Positions 8,185-16,960 of a DNA stretch of 64,000 bases are shown piece by piece. Within the stretch, counting starts at the first letter, position 1; every line of letters starts with the position of its first letter. The notes beneath the pieces are model-generated. The model did no database searches and was not told where the DNA came from. It saw nothing but the letters and a program-made list of their open reading frames with translations. The DNA comes from Euglena gracilis. Lineage: Eukaryota; Euglenida; Euglenophyceae; Euglenales. Position numbers and translations under genes: made by a program. Where the stretch lies: positions 62,618,101 to 62,682,100 of the forward strand of contig CP154954.1 of assembly GCA_039621445.1 (NCBI GenBank), given 5' to 3'.

Positions 8185-9858
8185 TCATTTGCGATCCGAT
8201 GGCGCGAATTGTCGCCATTTCTTCTCCAGGGTAATCCTGGTGACCAAACTTGAGTTGGTTGAAGCGTATTGCTCAACCAGGTCATCGAATGATACGCCAT
8301 TACGTATCACCAAATTGCGTGCGCGTTCTCGCTCCTCCCTTGGTAGGCAATCGATGAATTCCACCTTGACTACCTCGGGATTCGGGTCTTGGGTGGGTCC
8401 CTTTAGTGCCCAGTTGTACTCCCAGTCCCGAAAAAATTGTATCCATGTGGTTGGATCCCCGTCCCATTGGGGCTTCACCTTGTTCGCGATTGCGATGGTG
8501 CCCTTGAAGTCTCTCTGAGTAACCCGCTGACCCTCGGTGGTATTCCAGGGGTTTGGGTCAGGGTAAGTCCTAACACCAAACGCTTTTCGCGGATTTTCCG
8601 CTCCATGTGTAACCCGTGCAGGATTTCCCGCACCAAGTGTAAGCTTGGCAGGATTTTCCTGCGGGATTTGCAAAAAATTTGGTGAAATTCTCCCGGTGGG
8701 GCGGGTTTCCCGCCGAAAACCCGATGGGTGATCTGGTAATCCAGAACCCGATGGTAGTTGGTATGATCGCGTATGCGACACATGACCAATACCAGGTGTA
8801 GGGTGTTGGCTCATTCCTCGTACAAGGTTGGAATGTTGAAATTCTTGGTGGAGACTCGAATTTCCGAGCGGGGGGTCAATTTCTTCATCGGAAATGTCGT
8901 GCGAACAGTGAGTTTGTGATGTGGGCAAATGCAAAGATGGTACAATTCGCGTTTTCGCGGGTGGTTGTACCAAATTCGCGGTGGTTGTAGGGATTCCTAC
9001 TCCCGAAACGATAATTTGAGAGCGCGATTCCGGGACATTTGGAATACCAACCGCAGCGCTTACCGCGGTGGATGGTGGCACAACCGGTACCGGAGTGGAC
9101 ATTTTATCCAAACTCGCGGACAAGTCATGCACCGTTTCTTCCAAATGTTCCACCAACTGGAGTTGGCCGCAAATACGGTCAACCTCAGTCTCCAAAAGCC
9201 TAACGCGTTTGCGGTAACGGGAAAAATCGTCCAAGTGTGGTAACTTTTCAGAAACCAAGTGTAGGTCTTGGACAAGTTGTCTTTGGGACTCCTCCACATT
9301 CCGGAGTTGACCCGCAAGCGCTTTTACTGCATTTGAGACAATTTGCAATTGGTGGGGTGACTTGGTGGGGGTTTCCGCGGTGGTGCGCGAATTTTCCGCG
9401 GTTGGCATTTCCAACAGCGCAGAAATTCGTGCATCCAACCGTGAAACCTCATCTTGCATGGATCGGGCATTCCGATTCACCGGTTCCTCAAGTTGAATCA
9501 AACTTGTGCAAAATGCTTGCAAGGTTTCCTTGTTGTCACCAAGCATTTTGTTGTAAAATGAGCGAAACTCCGGTGACTCGGATATCCGAGCACGCGAAAT
9601 GGGGGGTAGTGAGCAGATTTCCGCTACTGTGGTGGACAACAAGGTGCAACGGGTTTGTAATTCCCCAATAGCGGCTTGAATACCACTAATGTCGGGAATT
9701 CGCTTGGAAAGTGCGGAAACATGCTCCTGCAAACCGACAACGGTGGCATTAATACCGCCAATGTCCGTTTGCATTTGTTGTTGCGTGAAATCCAACCGTT
9801 GTGCGCAATCCGCGATTTTCGCGTTCAAGGTGGTTAATCCATCCTGATTGAGGCACAA
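8185..9858 (-). CDS. Gag central part: coiled coil and capsid-like region, ended by in-frame TGA
   Basis: 557 codons. The first 250 residues are heptad-rich (many L/I/V spaced with Q/E/K, for example LDARISALLEM and VRLLETEVDRICGQL), which suggests a long coiled coil used in Gag assembly. The last 110 residues are capsid-like (KPQWDGDPTTWIQFFRDWEY, then LPREERERARNLV), resembling the retrotransposon-gag domain. It stops at TGA 8187-8185, after which the same frame stays open into the zinc-knuckle segment. The listed initiation codon is TTG, so the true start lies upstream across another frame break near 9860-9880. Confidence 0.75.
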   Translation of the reverse strand: MCLNQDGLTTLNAKIADCAQRLDFTQQQMQTDIGGINATVVGLQEHVSALSKRIPDISGIQAAIGELQTRCTLLSTTVAEICSLPPISRARISESPEFRSFYNKMLGDNKETLQAFCTSLIQLEEPVNRNARSMQDEVSRLDARISALLEMPTAENSRTTAETPTKSPHQLQIVSNAVKALAGQLRNVEESQRQLVQDLHLVSEKLPHLDDFSRYRKRVRLLETEVDRICGQLQLVEHLEETVHDLSASLDKMSTPVPVVPPSTAVSAAVGIPNVPESRSQIIVSGVGIPTTTANLVQPPAKTRIVPSLHLPTSQTHCSHDISDEEIDPPLGNSSLHQEFQHSNLVRGMSQHPTPGIGHVSHTRSYQLPSGSGLPDHPSGFRRETRPTGRISPNFLQIPQENPAKLTLGAGNPARVTHGAENPRKAFGVRTYPDPNPWNTTEGQRVTQRDFKGTIAIANKVKPQWDGDPTTWIQFFRDWEYNWALKGPTQDPNPEVVKVEFIDCLPREERERARNLVIRNGVSFDDLVEQYASTNSSLVTRITLEKKWRQFAPSDRK

Positions 9859-10118
9859 TGGCAGGATTTTTGCTCCAAGTGTGAAATTCGTTCCTCCAAA
9901 AGCTGGATTTGCGTACGGGGAACGAAATTTTCTTGCACGTTTGCCTGAAATTGCTTCAAGTGCTCGATTTCCGAGCCAAGATGCAAAATCCGTTGTTGGG
10001 CTTCTTGGAAAGAAGTAGTGAGTGTGGCAAAATGCTCAACCGCGACAAAGTTACCGATTTCCGGCATTTTGGGGGTGGCATTTTGCGCTTGTAACTGCTG
10101 CTGCAATTGCGGTAGCAT
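9834..10118 (-). pseudogene. Gag coiled-coil segment in a shifted frame
   Basis: 94 codons of Gln/Leu/Glu-rich sequence (starts MLPQLQQQLQAQN, contains LEERISHLEQK) that continue the coiled coil of the neighbouring Gag segments. Its frame is shifted relative to the 8185-9858 segment at an A-run near 9870-9880. It is in phase with the segment ending at 10128, separated only by a TAA at 10130-10128 and three codons. These breaks argue for decay, or sequence error, of one continuous Gag. Confidence 0.6.
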
Positions 10119-10127
10119 GGTTGAACA

Positions 10128-10856
10128 TTATTCCACTTTGCCAAAAAGATGGCTCATACCATCTTGCACATGCAGAAATTTGGAGTCATTCCGCGTTTCC
10201 GCTTCATGCAGCATTTCGCTGATTTGTTGGAAATTTTGTGGAAGTTGGATGCGCAAAATACTGTCAACACTTTCTCGAAAATGCTGAAGGTCTTTCCCCG
10301 CATTTTCAAAATTGTGTTGGCAATATTTGCCGATTTCCTGCAAATAATTCCAGCAACACTCCAGTTTGGTGTTGACAACCTTTTGATTGTCCTCATCAAA
10401 CTGCAAAACTTTGTTGAGCATGGTTGCGCATTCCGCAACGCATTGGTGGTCATGCAAAATTTGCTTACTAAGCGGATGATCCGCTGGGAGTTGACCGAGA
10501 ATTCGATAAACATCACCGGGGGTGAGGTTATCCCTCAAATCTTCCTCATAGTCCTCCACAATGGAAACGGCACCAGAGATTTCCGGTACCACCAGACGAA
10601 TATCTGGGTTCCATAGCAATGCAAGGAAAACCGCAGCTTCCGCGGGTAATCCCGGCAATGCGTGAAATGGTGTGGGGGGTGGTAATTGAGGGGGGGGGTT
10701 GGAAAAAACACGGTGTTTCCACCGAGTTACACTCCAAAAGGCCCACCGGTGCTTCCACCGAGGATCTTTTGGGTGTGAACAAAGCAAAGGGCAAATACCC
10801 CTCACTTTGTTCACGGGTAACATGAGTAACCAAGTGTGAAGGTGCAAGGGGTTCAT
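10128..10856 (-). pseudogene. Gag N-terminal segment (helical, out of frame with its 5' part)
   Basis: The meaningful coding begins after a nine-base C run (plus-strand G 10690-10698), with a Pro-rich PPPQLPPPTPFHALPG stretch and then a helical region (ISGAVSIVEDYEEDLRDN; HPLSKQILHDHQ). The sequence upstream of that run fits better in the other minus frame (10546-10968). It ends at TAA 10130-10128. Together with the neighbouring segments it forms the N-terminal half of an unusually long Gag, roughly 1,300 codons from the first ATG to the knuckle segment. Confidence 0.55.
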
Positions 10857-10968
10857 CCCCTCGCCGCATCAATGATGGGTGAACCGGGATGGAGGAAGGC
10901 ATTTTGCCACCTACATCCCGAACAATCAACGACAATGATGATGAAGAGGGTTCATTACCCCCATGCAA
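10546..10968 (-). pseudogene. Gag N-terminal segment, alternate frame upstream of a G9 run
   Basis: Codons from 10968 to about 10698 (MHGGNEPSSSSLSLIVRDVG, through the SVETPCFF region) look like the in-frame predecessor of the 10128-10856 segment; the switch falls at the homopolymer 10690-10698. Downstream of that run this frame loses coding character. The segment is Ser/Pro-rich and no known domain is seen. Confidence 0.45.
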
Positions 10969-11177
10969 TAATAAAGGCGTTTCGCCCTTGACAATGACAA
11001 ATGAGTCAAATTGCCTTCTTCTTGCTTGGGGGGTCGGGAATTGGAACTTGTTTCATTCGAACCGTTCCAATCCCCGCAATCTTCATCAAAATTGCTCAAT
11101 GAACTCATCAACAAGTCATAATCAAATTTGGGGTTGGGGCTTGTGCTCTGCATCTTTTGAGATGGGTAAAAAGGCAA
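10926..11177 (-). CDS. Likely Gag start segment
   Basis: An ATG at 11177 lies about 220 bp downstream (minus sense) of the primer binding site, a normal leader length for a Ty3/gypsy element. The first 60 codons (MPFYPSQKMQSTSPNPKFDY, then an acidic stretch) lead towards the next Gag segment, which is in another frame near 10985-11000. No other ATG-initiated candidate for the Gag N-terminus was found. Confidence 0.45.
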   Translation of the reverse strand: MPFYPSQKMQSTSPNPKFDYDLLMSSLSNFDEDCGDWNGSNETSSNSRPPKQEEGNLTHLSLSRAKRLYYCMGVMNPLHHHCR

Positions 11178-11397
11178 AAACCCAAAAATTCACACAAATA
11201 AGCAGAGAAACAGGGACCAGAAAGGTTGTATCGGCGATTACCGAACAGAGCCTTCTGAGACCTGTATCCTTGCTTAAAGGTTGGCTAGGGGCCAGGAACA
11301 GTACTTTCACCGTGTTTCACGGCTCAGTACGATCCTCACCACCAGTCAACCACAGAGTTTCTCTGTGTGGAACGTCTGTGTAGGATCGTTGCCTAAA

Positions 11398-11407
11398 TCT
11401 GCTACCA
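11398..11407 (-). promoter_or_regulatory. Primer binding site for initiator tRNA-Met (minus-strand element)
   Basis: Minus-strand TGGTAGCAGA is complementary to the 3' end of typical eukaryotic initiator tRNA-Met (TCTGCTACCA). Its position, 220 bp before the Gag ATG, and its orientation fit the minus-strand Ty3/gypsy element. It predicts that the 5' LTR begins two or three bases away, at about 11410, and extends rightwards. Confidence 0.65.
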
Positions 11408-11409
11408 AG

Positions 11410-11708
11410 TGTACGTCCAAAGCTTTCCATTTTCCCCTTTTTGGAACTTTCTGTAAAAGCCTTTCGCTTTCGCCTTGGTGCGCAGCCTACTTATGGCAGG
11501 GAGAAGTCTTTGGAGTAACGAAAAGTGGTTTTCCCCTTTTCTTCCCAATTCCCCAAGAAGCAAAGCACAAAGCAAAGATTCAGAAGTTTCTTCTGAGATC
11601 AAAGTCAATTGTTCCGAGGGTTTTTCCCTCTGACAAAACCAATGGTCAAACTTGGAAGTGATGACAGTGAAGAATACCACCTGTGGGGGAAGGAGAGAAA
11701 AGTGCTGA
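11410..11708 (-). other. Candidate 5' LTR region of the minus-strand element (outer end not defined)
   Basis: By position next to the primer binding site this should hold the 5' LTR, starting TGTACG on the plus strand. The matching 3' LTR would be left of position 1, so the LTR cannot be confirmed here, and its outer edge meets the plus-strand element. No convincing gene is seen. Confidence 0.3.
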
Positions 11709-13586
11709 CGTGTCCAGGGGCAGATCCCAGAAGGGTCTGCCACGATCCTACCAGCTGTGGTTTTCCACAGTGGTGCGACCGTCACAGAACCCAATCTGCA
11801 GATATCCTACAGAGCTGGGACGTGCCTGGTACACACATCCCTCAAGGCCATTATGGATAGTGGTGCAACCACAAGTGCCATTGCCCGGAAATGTGTTCCA
11901 CCAGGTGCCATCATGAGATCGATGGTTGTCCCCATCCAAGTTGGAAATGGAGATATAATTTTTTCGGATGGAACAGCCGAGCTCACTCTCCAATTTGGGG
12001 AGAGCATTTTGAAGCAAGAGGCGTTGCTCATCCAAACAAACGCTTTTGAAGCCGTTTTGGGCATGGATTTTTTGACCAATGAAAAAGTGGGTGATCTTTT
12101 GACACAACCCCCCCATTGCAAGTTGCTCGTGGAAGGAAAAAAATATCCTTTGATGGAAAATGATGGTTCAAGAATTCATCGGATTTGCGTACTCTTCAAA
12201 AGGGAAAGTTACACGCTTGTCCCCAATGTCAAAAAAGAAGTTCTTTCTCGTTTGGAAATCAACGATTTTGAAATCGAGGTGGACCTATTTGCAAACCACA
12301 GGAATTTCCAAGAGGCTCGGTATTGTACCCGGGCGAACAACTCATTTTTCTACGATTGGAGTCGGATTGGAGAAAAGGAAAGTTCCATTTTGTGGGCGAA
12401 TCCCCCTTTCTCGGTCCCCGACCGAGTTTTGACCAAGGTGGCCATGGAACCTCTCCGGAAGGTTTTGGTTTGCCCGGATTGGGAAGATTGTTATTGGAGG
12501 CATATTTTGGAAAAGCTCTCCATTGCCCAAGTTCAAGTCCCCAATGGCATGGAAACGTACCGTTCCGATTTTCAAGAAAAAGCATCGCCAGCCCCACAAT
12601 GGAATACAATTGTTTCGGTTTTGGATTCCAAGTCGAAAAGCATCCCGATTTCGGAGTTGGACCCCAAGATCGTCAAATGGATTTTGAGGAAATGTCGGAA
12701 ATGGGATTTGGAGCATTTGGTGAATGAAATCAAAAAGTACCCCAAAGTGAGTGTGGAGGGCATGGAAAGGGAGATTCAAGTGGATATTGATGAAATCCCG
12801 TTGTCTCCCCCCGTTTCACCAATCTCATACTTGCCCCATGATCCACTTTTTCAGGTGGAGAAAGTTTCAAGTGTCACCGAAGTTGGAGTCGAAGCATCAA
12901 TTGAAGTGGACTTGAGCTTCACCGAGAAGGACCACAAGCCGCCAACAATGGTTTCAAGTATTGAAGAATTGGAGTTCAATGGAGCCGATGGTATGGAAGT
13001 CCGAGGTACCCCCTCTTCCCCCGATCGAGAATTGTCCAGGGTGTGTGAAAGACTTTTGCAACAAATTCCCGTTCCACAAAAAGATGGTTTGTTTGACAAG
13101 GAAACCGAGAATCTTCATGGTGATTTGCAAGGTGACCTAGCCCGTTTTGAAAAGGAACCCCAACTGAAAGTGCTCCTTGAAAATTACATAGAAATTTTTG
13201 GTCTTCTCCCGAGCCCCGGCATGGGTTGTCAACTCGTCCAATGTGATTTGGAACTCAAGGATGAGTTCAAGGGGAGGGTGATCCGTGGCAAATTTTGGTC
13301 AATGAGTGAAAAGGATTCCATGGAAATTCACAAACAAGTGAATGAATTGGTGGAAAGTGGGTTGGTGGAGAACTACCCCAAAGGAAAGACCCCAACCCAT
13401 TGTTCTCCAACATTTTTGGTGGAGAAAAAGGAAAGCCAATCGAAAAGGATGGTGGGCCAATACAAAAAGGTCAACGACCATGTGAAAAGTCATTTGGCAT
13501 TTTTACCAAATATGGAAAAAATGGTCGAAAATGTGGCCCAATGTCGATGGAAGTCAAAACTCGACCTAAGAAGTCGGTTTGAGTGA
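11709..13586 (+). CDS. Ty3/gypsy element 2 Pol, 5' part: protease, Dam-like domain, RT fingers
   Basis: The frame is open from 11709; the first usable start is GTG at 11757 (609 codons). Protease: IMDSGATTS (D34) and VLGMDFL at 100-106. The Dam-like domain is at about 155-290 with EVDLFANHRN, ILWANPPFSV and VLVCPDWEDCYW; NPPF fits the N/D-PP-aromatic motif of N6-adenine methyltransferases. A Ser/Glu-rich linker follows, then RT from about 520 (PTHCSPTFLVEKK; motif A KLDLRS, D603). The frame terminates just after motif A at a small deletion and shift near 13575-13586; RT resumes at 13579 in another frame. No gag is found upstream, so the 5' end is truncated or displaced by element 1. Confidence 0.82.
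   Translation, partial: RVQGQIPEGSATILPAVVFHSGATVTEPNLQISYRAGTCLVHTSLKAIMDSGATTSAIARKCVPPGAIMRSMVVPIQVGNGDIIFSDGTAELTLQFGESILKQEALLIQTNAFEAVLGMDFLTNEKVGDLLTQPPHCKLLVEGKKYPLMENDGSRIHRICVLFKRESYTLVPNVKKEVLSRLEINDFEIEVDLFANHRNFQEARYCTRANNSFFYDWSRIGEKESSILWANPPFSVPDRVLTKVAMEPLRKVLVCPDWEDCYWRHILEKLSIAQVQVPNGMETYRSDFQEKASPAPQWNTIVSVLDSKSKSIPISELDPKIVKWILRKCRKWDLEHLVNEIKKYPKVSVEGMEREIQVDIDEIPLSPPVSPISYLPHDPLFQVEKVSSVTEVGVEASIEVDLSFTEKDHKPPTMVSSIEELEFNGADGMEVRGTPSSPDRELSRVCERLLQQIPVPQKDGLFDKETENLHGDLQGDLARFEKEPQLKVLLENYIEIFGLLPSPGMGCQLVQCDLELKDEFKGRVIRGKFWSMSEKDSMEIHKQVNELVESGLVENYPKGKTPTHCSPTFLVEKKESQSKRMVGQYKKVNDHVKSHLAFLPNMEKMVENVAQCRWKSKLDLRSRFE
12219..12626 (+). other. Dam-like domain of element 2 (NPPF motif)
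   Basis: Residues 155-290 of the ORF starting at 11757. The arrangement D-L-F-A-N, W-x-N-P-P-F, V-L-V-C-P-D-W is the hallmark order of the methyltransferase-like domain of DIRS elements, but here it sits between protease and RT of a Ty3/gypsy Pol. Confidence 0.6.
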
Positions 13587-13968
13587 AAGGGCAAAAGAAC
13601 TCACGGCATTTTTCACCCCGAATGGTCAAGTTTGGCAATGGAATTGCATGCCATTTGAAATCCAAGCCGCCCCCGCAATATTTCAAGAACTCATGAAAAG
13701 GGTGATTTCGGAAATGAAGGAAAGTCCAAAGGTTGCAAATTTGTTGGAATCGAAAAATGACCAAAGGAAATGTTTTGTGGAAGCATTTTTCGATGGTGTC
13801 AGGGTGGGAGCATCGACCATCCCCGAACATTTGTTTTTGTTGGAGGAACTTTTCAAAGTGGTGAAAAAGCACAAGCTCCGAATCAATTTGACCAAGTGTG
13901 ACTTTTTGAAAGAAAGCATTGAGTACCTTGTTTTTTTCGGTTCAATGGGGATCATGGAGGCCAAGTGA
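13579..13968 (+). pseudogene. RT palm of element 2 with altered active site (FFDG)
   Basis: It continues RT after the break: FFTPNGQVWQWNCMPFEI, PAIFQELMKRV, then VEAFFDGVRVG where the YxDD box should be. The second catalytic Asp is Gly, which should abolish polymerisation. It ends near 13968 and coding continues in the 13919-15370 frame. About 15-20 bp appear to be missing at the join with the upstream segment. Confidence 0.8.
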
Positions 13969-15370
13969 CAAAAAGATTCAAGCTTTAGTGGATTTCAAAG
14001 TGAAAAGTTTGAAAGATATCCGTGGTTTTTTGGGAGCTTGCAACTTTTTTCGTCGCCATGTGAAAGCATTCACATTTTCAAGTGCGGATTTGACCGATCT
14101 TCTCAAGAAAAATGCAAGATTTGTTTGGACCCAAAAACAAGAAAAGCTGATCGAGGACATCAAGCAAAAACGTTTGGATGCGGTGCCCCTTGGGGTACCA
14201 CGGTCGTGTGGAGAAATGGTTGTCATTACCGATGCCTCCGACCGGAGGGGAGGTGGAACGATTTTTCAATGGCAATCAGTGGACCCCTCTCAAGTCCCTC
14301 AAGGATTTGCAACCCAAGGTATGTCCAAAGAAGGTGAGCTCATTCACAATTACCCAAATGAATTTCGGTTGGTACCCATCGGGCATTGGAATTGGAAATG
14401 GTGCCCCACAAGGTCTCGGTATTTGACTTTTGAACAAGAACTTTTGGCCGGTGTGCTAATTTTTTCAACGGAAAGTCGAATTTTGCAATGTTTGCCGGTT
14501 GTTTGGTTTTGTGATCATGAGGCCCTCAAGAATTTCTTGGACAAAGAACCCCCCGTGAATCAAAGATTGAGACGTTGGTTTTGTTTTTTGGGTCAATTCA
14601 AGATCAAGATTGTGCATACACCCGGAATGAAGAATGAGTGGCGTGACTGGTTGTCAAGGAGTCATTTTGACCAAAAGTTCAACGTTGAATTCGAAAATTT
14701 GGCAAAAGACGCATTCGAAAAGATGGACTCCCAATTGGATCTTTCTTTGCAAGCTTTGTCGTTTGAGATGAAAGTTTTCAATTTTCCATTGGATTACCCA
14801 TCGAGTGATTTTGCCGAGATTTGGGAAAAATTGGAACCATGGAAAGCTCAAGTCATCGATGATTGTTTGTGGTTCAAGGCCAAAGACAAACTTTTTTGTG
14901 AGCAAAAATTGGCCATCCCCAAGGAAAGTCTTCCTCAAGTTTTCATCGTGGTTACATCGAGCTCATGGTCATCCCGGTCCCGAACGTACGCTTTGGTCAT
15001 TTCTCCAAATTTCCATTCATCCCTCTCGAGAAAGGATTTGTTCGGGTTGTTTCGGAATGTTTTGGGTTCGTGTCAAACATGTGTCATTTCAAAACCAAGT
15101 TCACAAGCCGATCGTGGACTTTTGGGTTGTTTGCCAATTCCTCCCCTTTGCAATGAAATCATTTTTCTCGATTTTGTCGCCCTCGATGAATTCAATTCTT
15201 TTGATTACGCTTTGGGCATTGTGGATGGTTTGAGTCGGTTTTGTTTGTACCTCCCATGCCACAAAGAAGTGACGGGTGAGAAAGTTTTGAAGATGATTTT
15301 GAAAGAATGGGTGGAAAAATTTGGTCGCCCCAACGAAGTTTTGAGTGACAATGACATTCGCTTCAAGTAA
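13919..15370 (+). pseudogene. RT thumb, RNase H and integrase (zinc and core) of element 2
   Basis: RNase H: VITDASDRRGGG, FEQELLAGV and FCDHEALKNF, with the later HTPGMKNEWRDWLSR. The integrase HHCC domain is split between frames: the His pair (HRAHGHPGPERTL) is in the frame 14805-15233, while CQTC is in this frame, so two compensating shifts lie between about 14945 and 15080. The integrase core starts FLDFVALDEF and ends at LSDNDIRFK, where a TAA truncates it; the remainder continues in another frame from about 15372. Confidence 0.78.
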
Positions 15371-15371
15371 G

Positions 15372-16354
15372 TTCCGGTTTTTACCAAGAGGCCATGAAAT
15401 CACTCGGAATCAAGGTTTCGTTTTCTCTTCCGAGGCATCCTTCGTCAAATGAGATGTCTTGTGCACGAAACGGGTACAAAGGATTGGCCAAAGTTGCTTC
15501 CGTACGTCAGTTTTGTGATGAACAGCCAGATTTCAAGTTCGACGGGAATGTCTCCATCGGAACTTCTTCTCGGTCGATCCCCATGGAAATTCGAAAGTGT
15601 TGGAGAGCCGTGTTAAAGCCCATCTGTCGAAAATTAGATTTTGCAACAGCTTTTGATTCAAGAAAAGGCAAGTTTGAGGCTGAAACATCTCAGATCTTGG
15701 GCGTTGGAGCGGAAAAACAAGGTTCGGTAACCTGCCGTTTATGAAATTAGTCAATTTGTTCTCGTCCACAAGTCTCGATGGCCCCAGAGAAAAGTCTAAA
15801 AGATCGCCAGTCCATGGTTTGGACCCTATAAAGTTGTTCAAGTGCACTACAACTCTTTCCAAAATTTGGCATCTCCATCATTGGGAGGTTTGGTGAAAGT
15901 TTCGTTCTCCCAAGTGAAACACTGGAGTTCTGTCCATGACCCACACAATGACACTTCGTTTTTGTCAGAGGAGTGTGAGGAATTTGATGGTGCACAAACC
16001 CCTGCTTCACTCACAGGTCACACAGACGACCGAGACACAGGCGGCGAGCAGAGAGGCGCAAGCGACACACACAGAGGCGCACGCGACGAACGCACGACAC
16101 AACCAGAACACGACAGAACAAGGCCAGAACAGGAAACGCGAGGCGAAAGGCCCGGAACAGCCGAACGAGCACGCGACGCACGGCCGAGCGCACGCGACGA
16201 ACCCCCAGAAAGACCAGAAGGACCCAGACCCCAGAAAGACCCAGTTCCCCCATCTTTTTCTTCTCAGATGATTACAAGAAGCAGGGCGCGAGGGCCAGAA
16301 TCAAGTTTCAAGTTCAATAATTCAAATTTTCAAGTTGGTCGACATGGTGGATAA
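15372..16354 (+). pseudogene. Integrase core end and C-terminal domain of element 2
   Basis: After the stop the core continues (SGFYQEAMKSLG, then SLPRHPSSNE with the final Glu). The C-terminal domain follows in another frame at about 15738-15900 (YEISQFVLVHKSRW; PWFGPYKVVQVHY, a GPY/F motif), interrupted by a TAA near 15807. From 15842 to 16354 a charged Arg/Glu/Pro-rich linker (rich in GARDERTTQ-like sequence) ends in ITRSRARG. Many stops and shifts mark it as dead. Confidence 0.65.
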
Positions 16355-16426
16355 TCAAAGAGAATTTGGCAGAAAAAGTCGGACTTTGAGAAAGAGAAGT
16401 TCAAGGAGAGTGGACCTGAGGGTCCT

Positions 16427-16960
16427 TTGCAGCAGGCTGCTGCAGTTGCTGCTGTTGATCTTGAAGTTGATGTTCAAAATTATGAAGTTCAAAATGATGC
16501 TGCTGGAGTTCTCCAAGAAGAACTTCTCCATGATGGAGTTCTGGGGCCTGTGGGTCCCATCCTGCAGCCCAGTGCTGCAGATTCTGTGTCTGTTTTCGCA
16601 GTTTCACAGTCAGAACCAGAAAACGTCAGCAGTTTTGCTTCAGAATGTGTTTCAGATTTGCCAAAAACAGCCAGACAGTTTTCATAAATGGAGGCTGCAA
16701 AAGTGTGTTTTTACAATGTTGAAGCCATTTTGGATCACAATTTCAGAAATGGTTGGAGGTTTTTGACAAAGTGTGACAATTACCCAGTGCATTCATCAAC
16801 ATGGGAACCAGTCAGAAGTTTCATTTTGCCAGGTGGAAGAATGAACACAGTTTTTCAGAATTACATTCAGGAGAATGGACTGCAAGATGTTTTGAAGAAA
16901 GTGCAGAAGAATGCGAACACCCAACCCAGTCCAGTTTTCACAGTCAAACTGTTTCCATGA
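16427..16960 (+). pseudogene. Linker and C-terminal chromodomain of element 2
   Basis: 16427-16687 is an acidic linker (VDLEVDVQNYEVQND). 16688-16960 encodes a chromodomain-like module: YNVEAILDHNFRNGWRFL, KCDNYPVHSSTWEP, then FIxxxG and a helix. The aromatic residues and TWEP match chromodomains; KW, usual before the turn, is altered to KC. It places this element with chromoviruses and probably marks the end of Pol. Confidence 0.72.

Larger units (their letters stand above)
1..11409 (-). mobile_element. Ty3/gypsy chromovirus-type retrotransposon 1 (partial)
   Basis: Order in the minus sense is primer binding site, long Gag with CCHC knuckle, Pol (protease, Dam-like, RT, RNase H, integrase), chromodomain, splice-acceptor-like tract and third ORF. 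More than 11.4 kb is present and the 3' LTR is outside the window, so it is unusually large. RT (YIDD), RNase H and integrase (DD35E) active sites are intact. Gag has two in-frame stops and several frameshifts; Pol has one. Confidence 0.85.
11709..16960 (+). mobile_element. Ty3/gypsy chromovirus-type retrotransposon 2 (decayed, no gag or LTR found)
   Basis: Protease, Dam-like, RT, RNase H, integrase and chromodomain are in order on the plus strand, divergent from element 1. RT active-site loss, at least five frame breaks and two in-frame stops make it inactive. Flanking LTRs were not recognised by eye. Confidence 0.8.

Noticed and set aside
8185-8187. UGA recoded as an amino acid in the nuclear code
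   Set aside because: Only one such case is seen; TAA stops and frameshifts also break the same Gag, so mutation is simpler.
15362-15372. GTAAGT as a 5' splice site in element 2 integrase
   Set aside because: Integrase coding sense resumes immediately after it in a shifted frame, so an intron is not needed; it is a stop plus frameshift.
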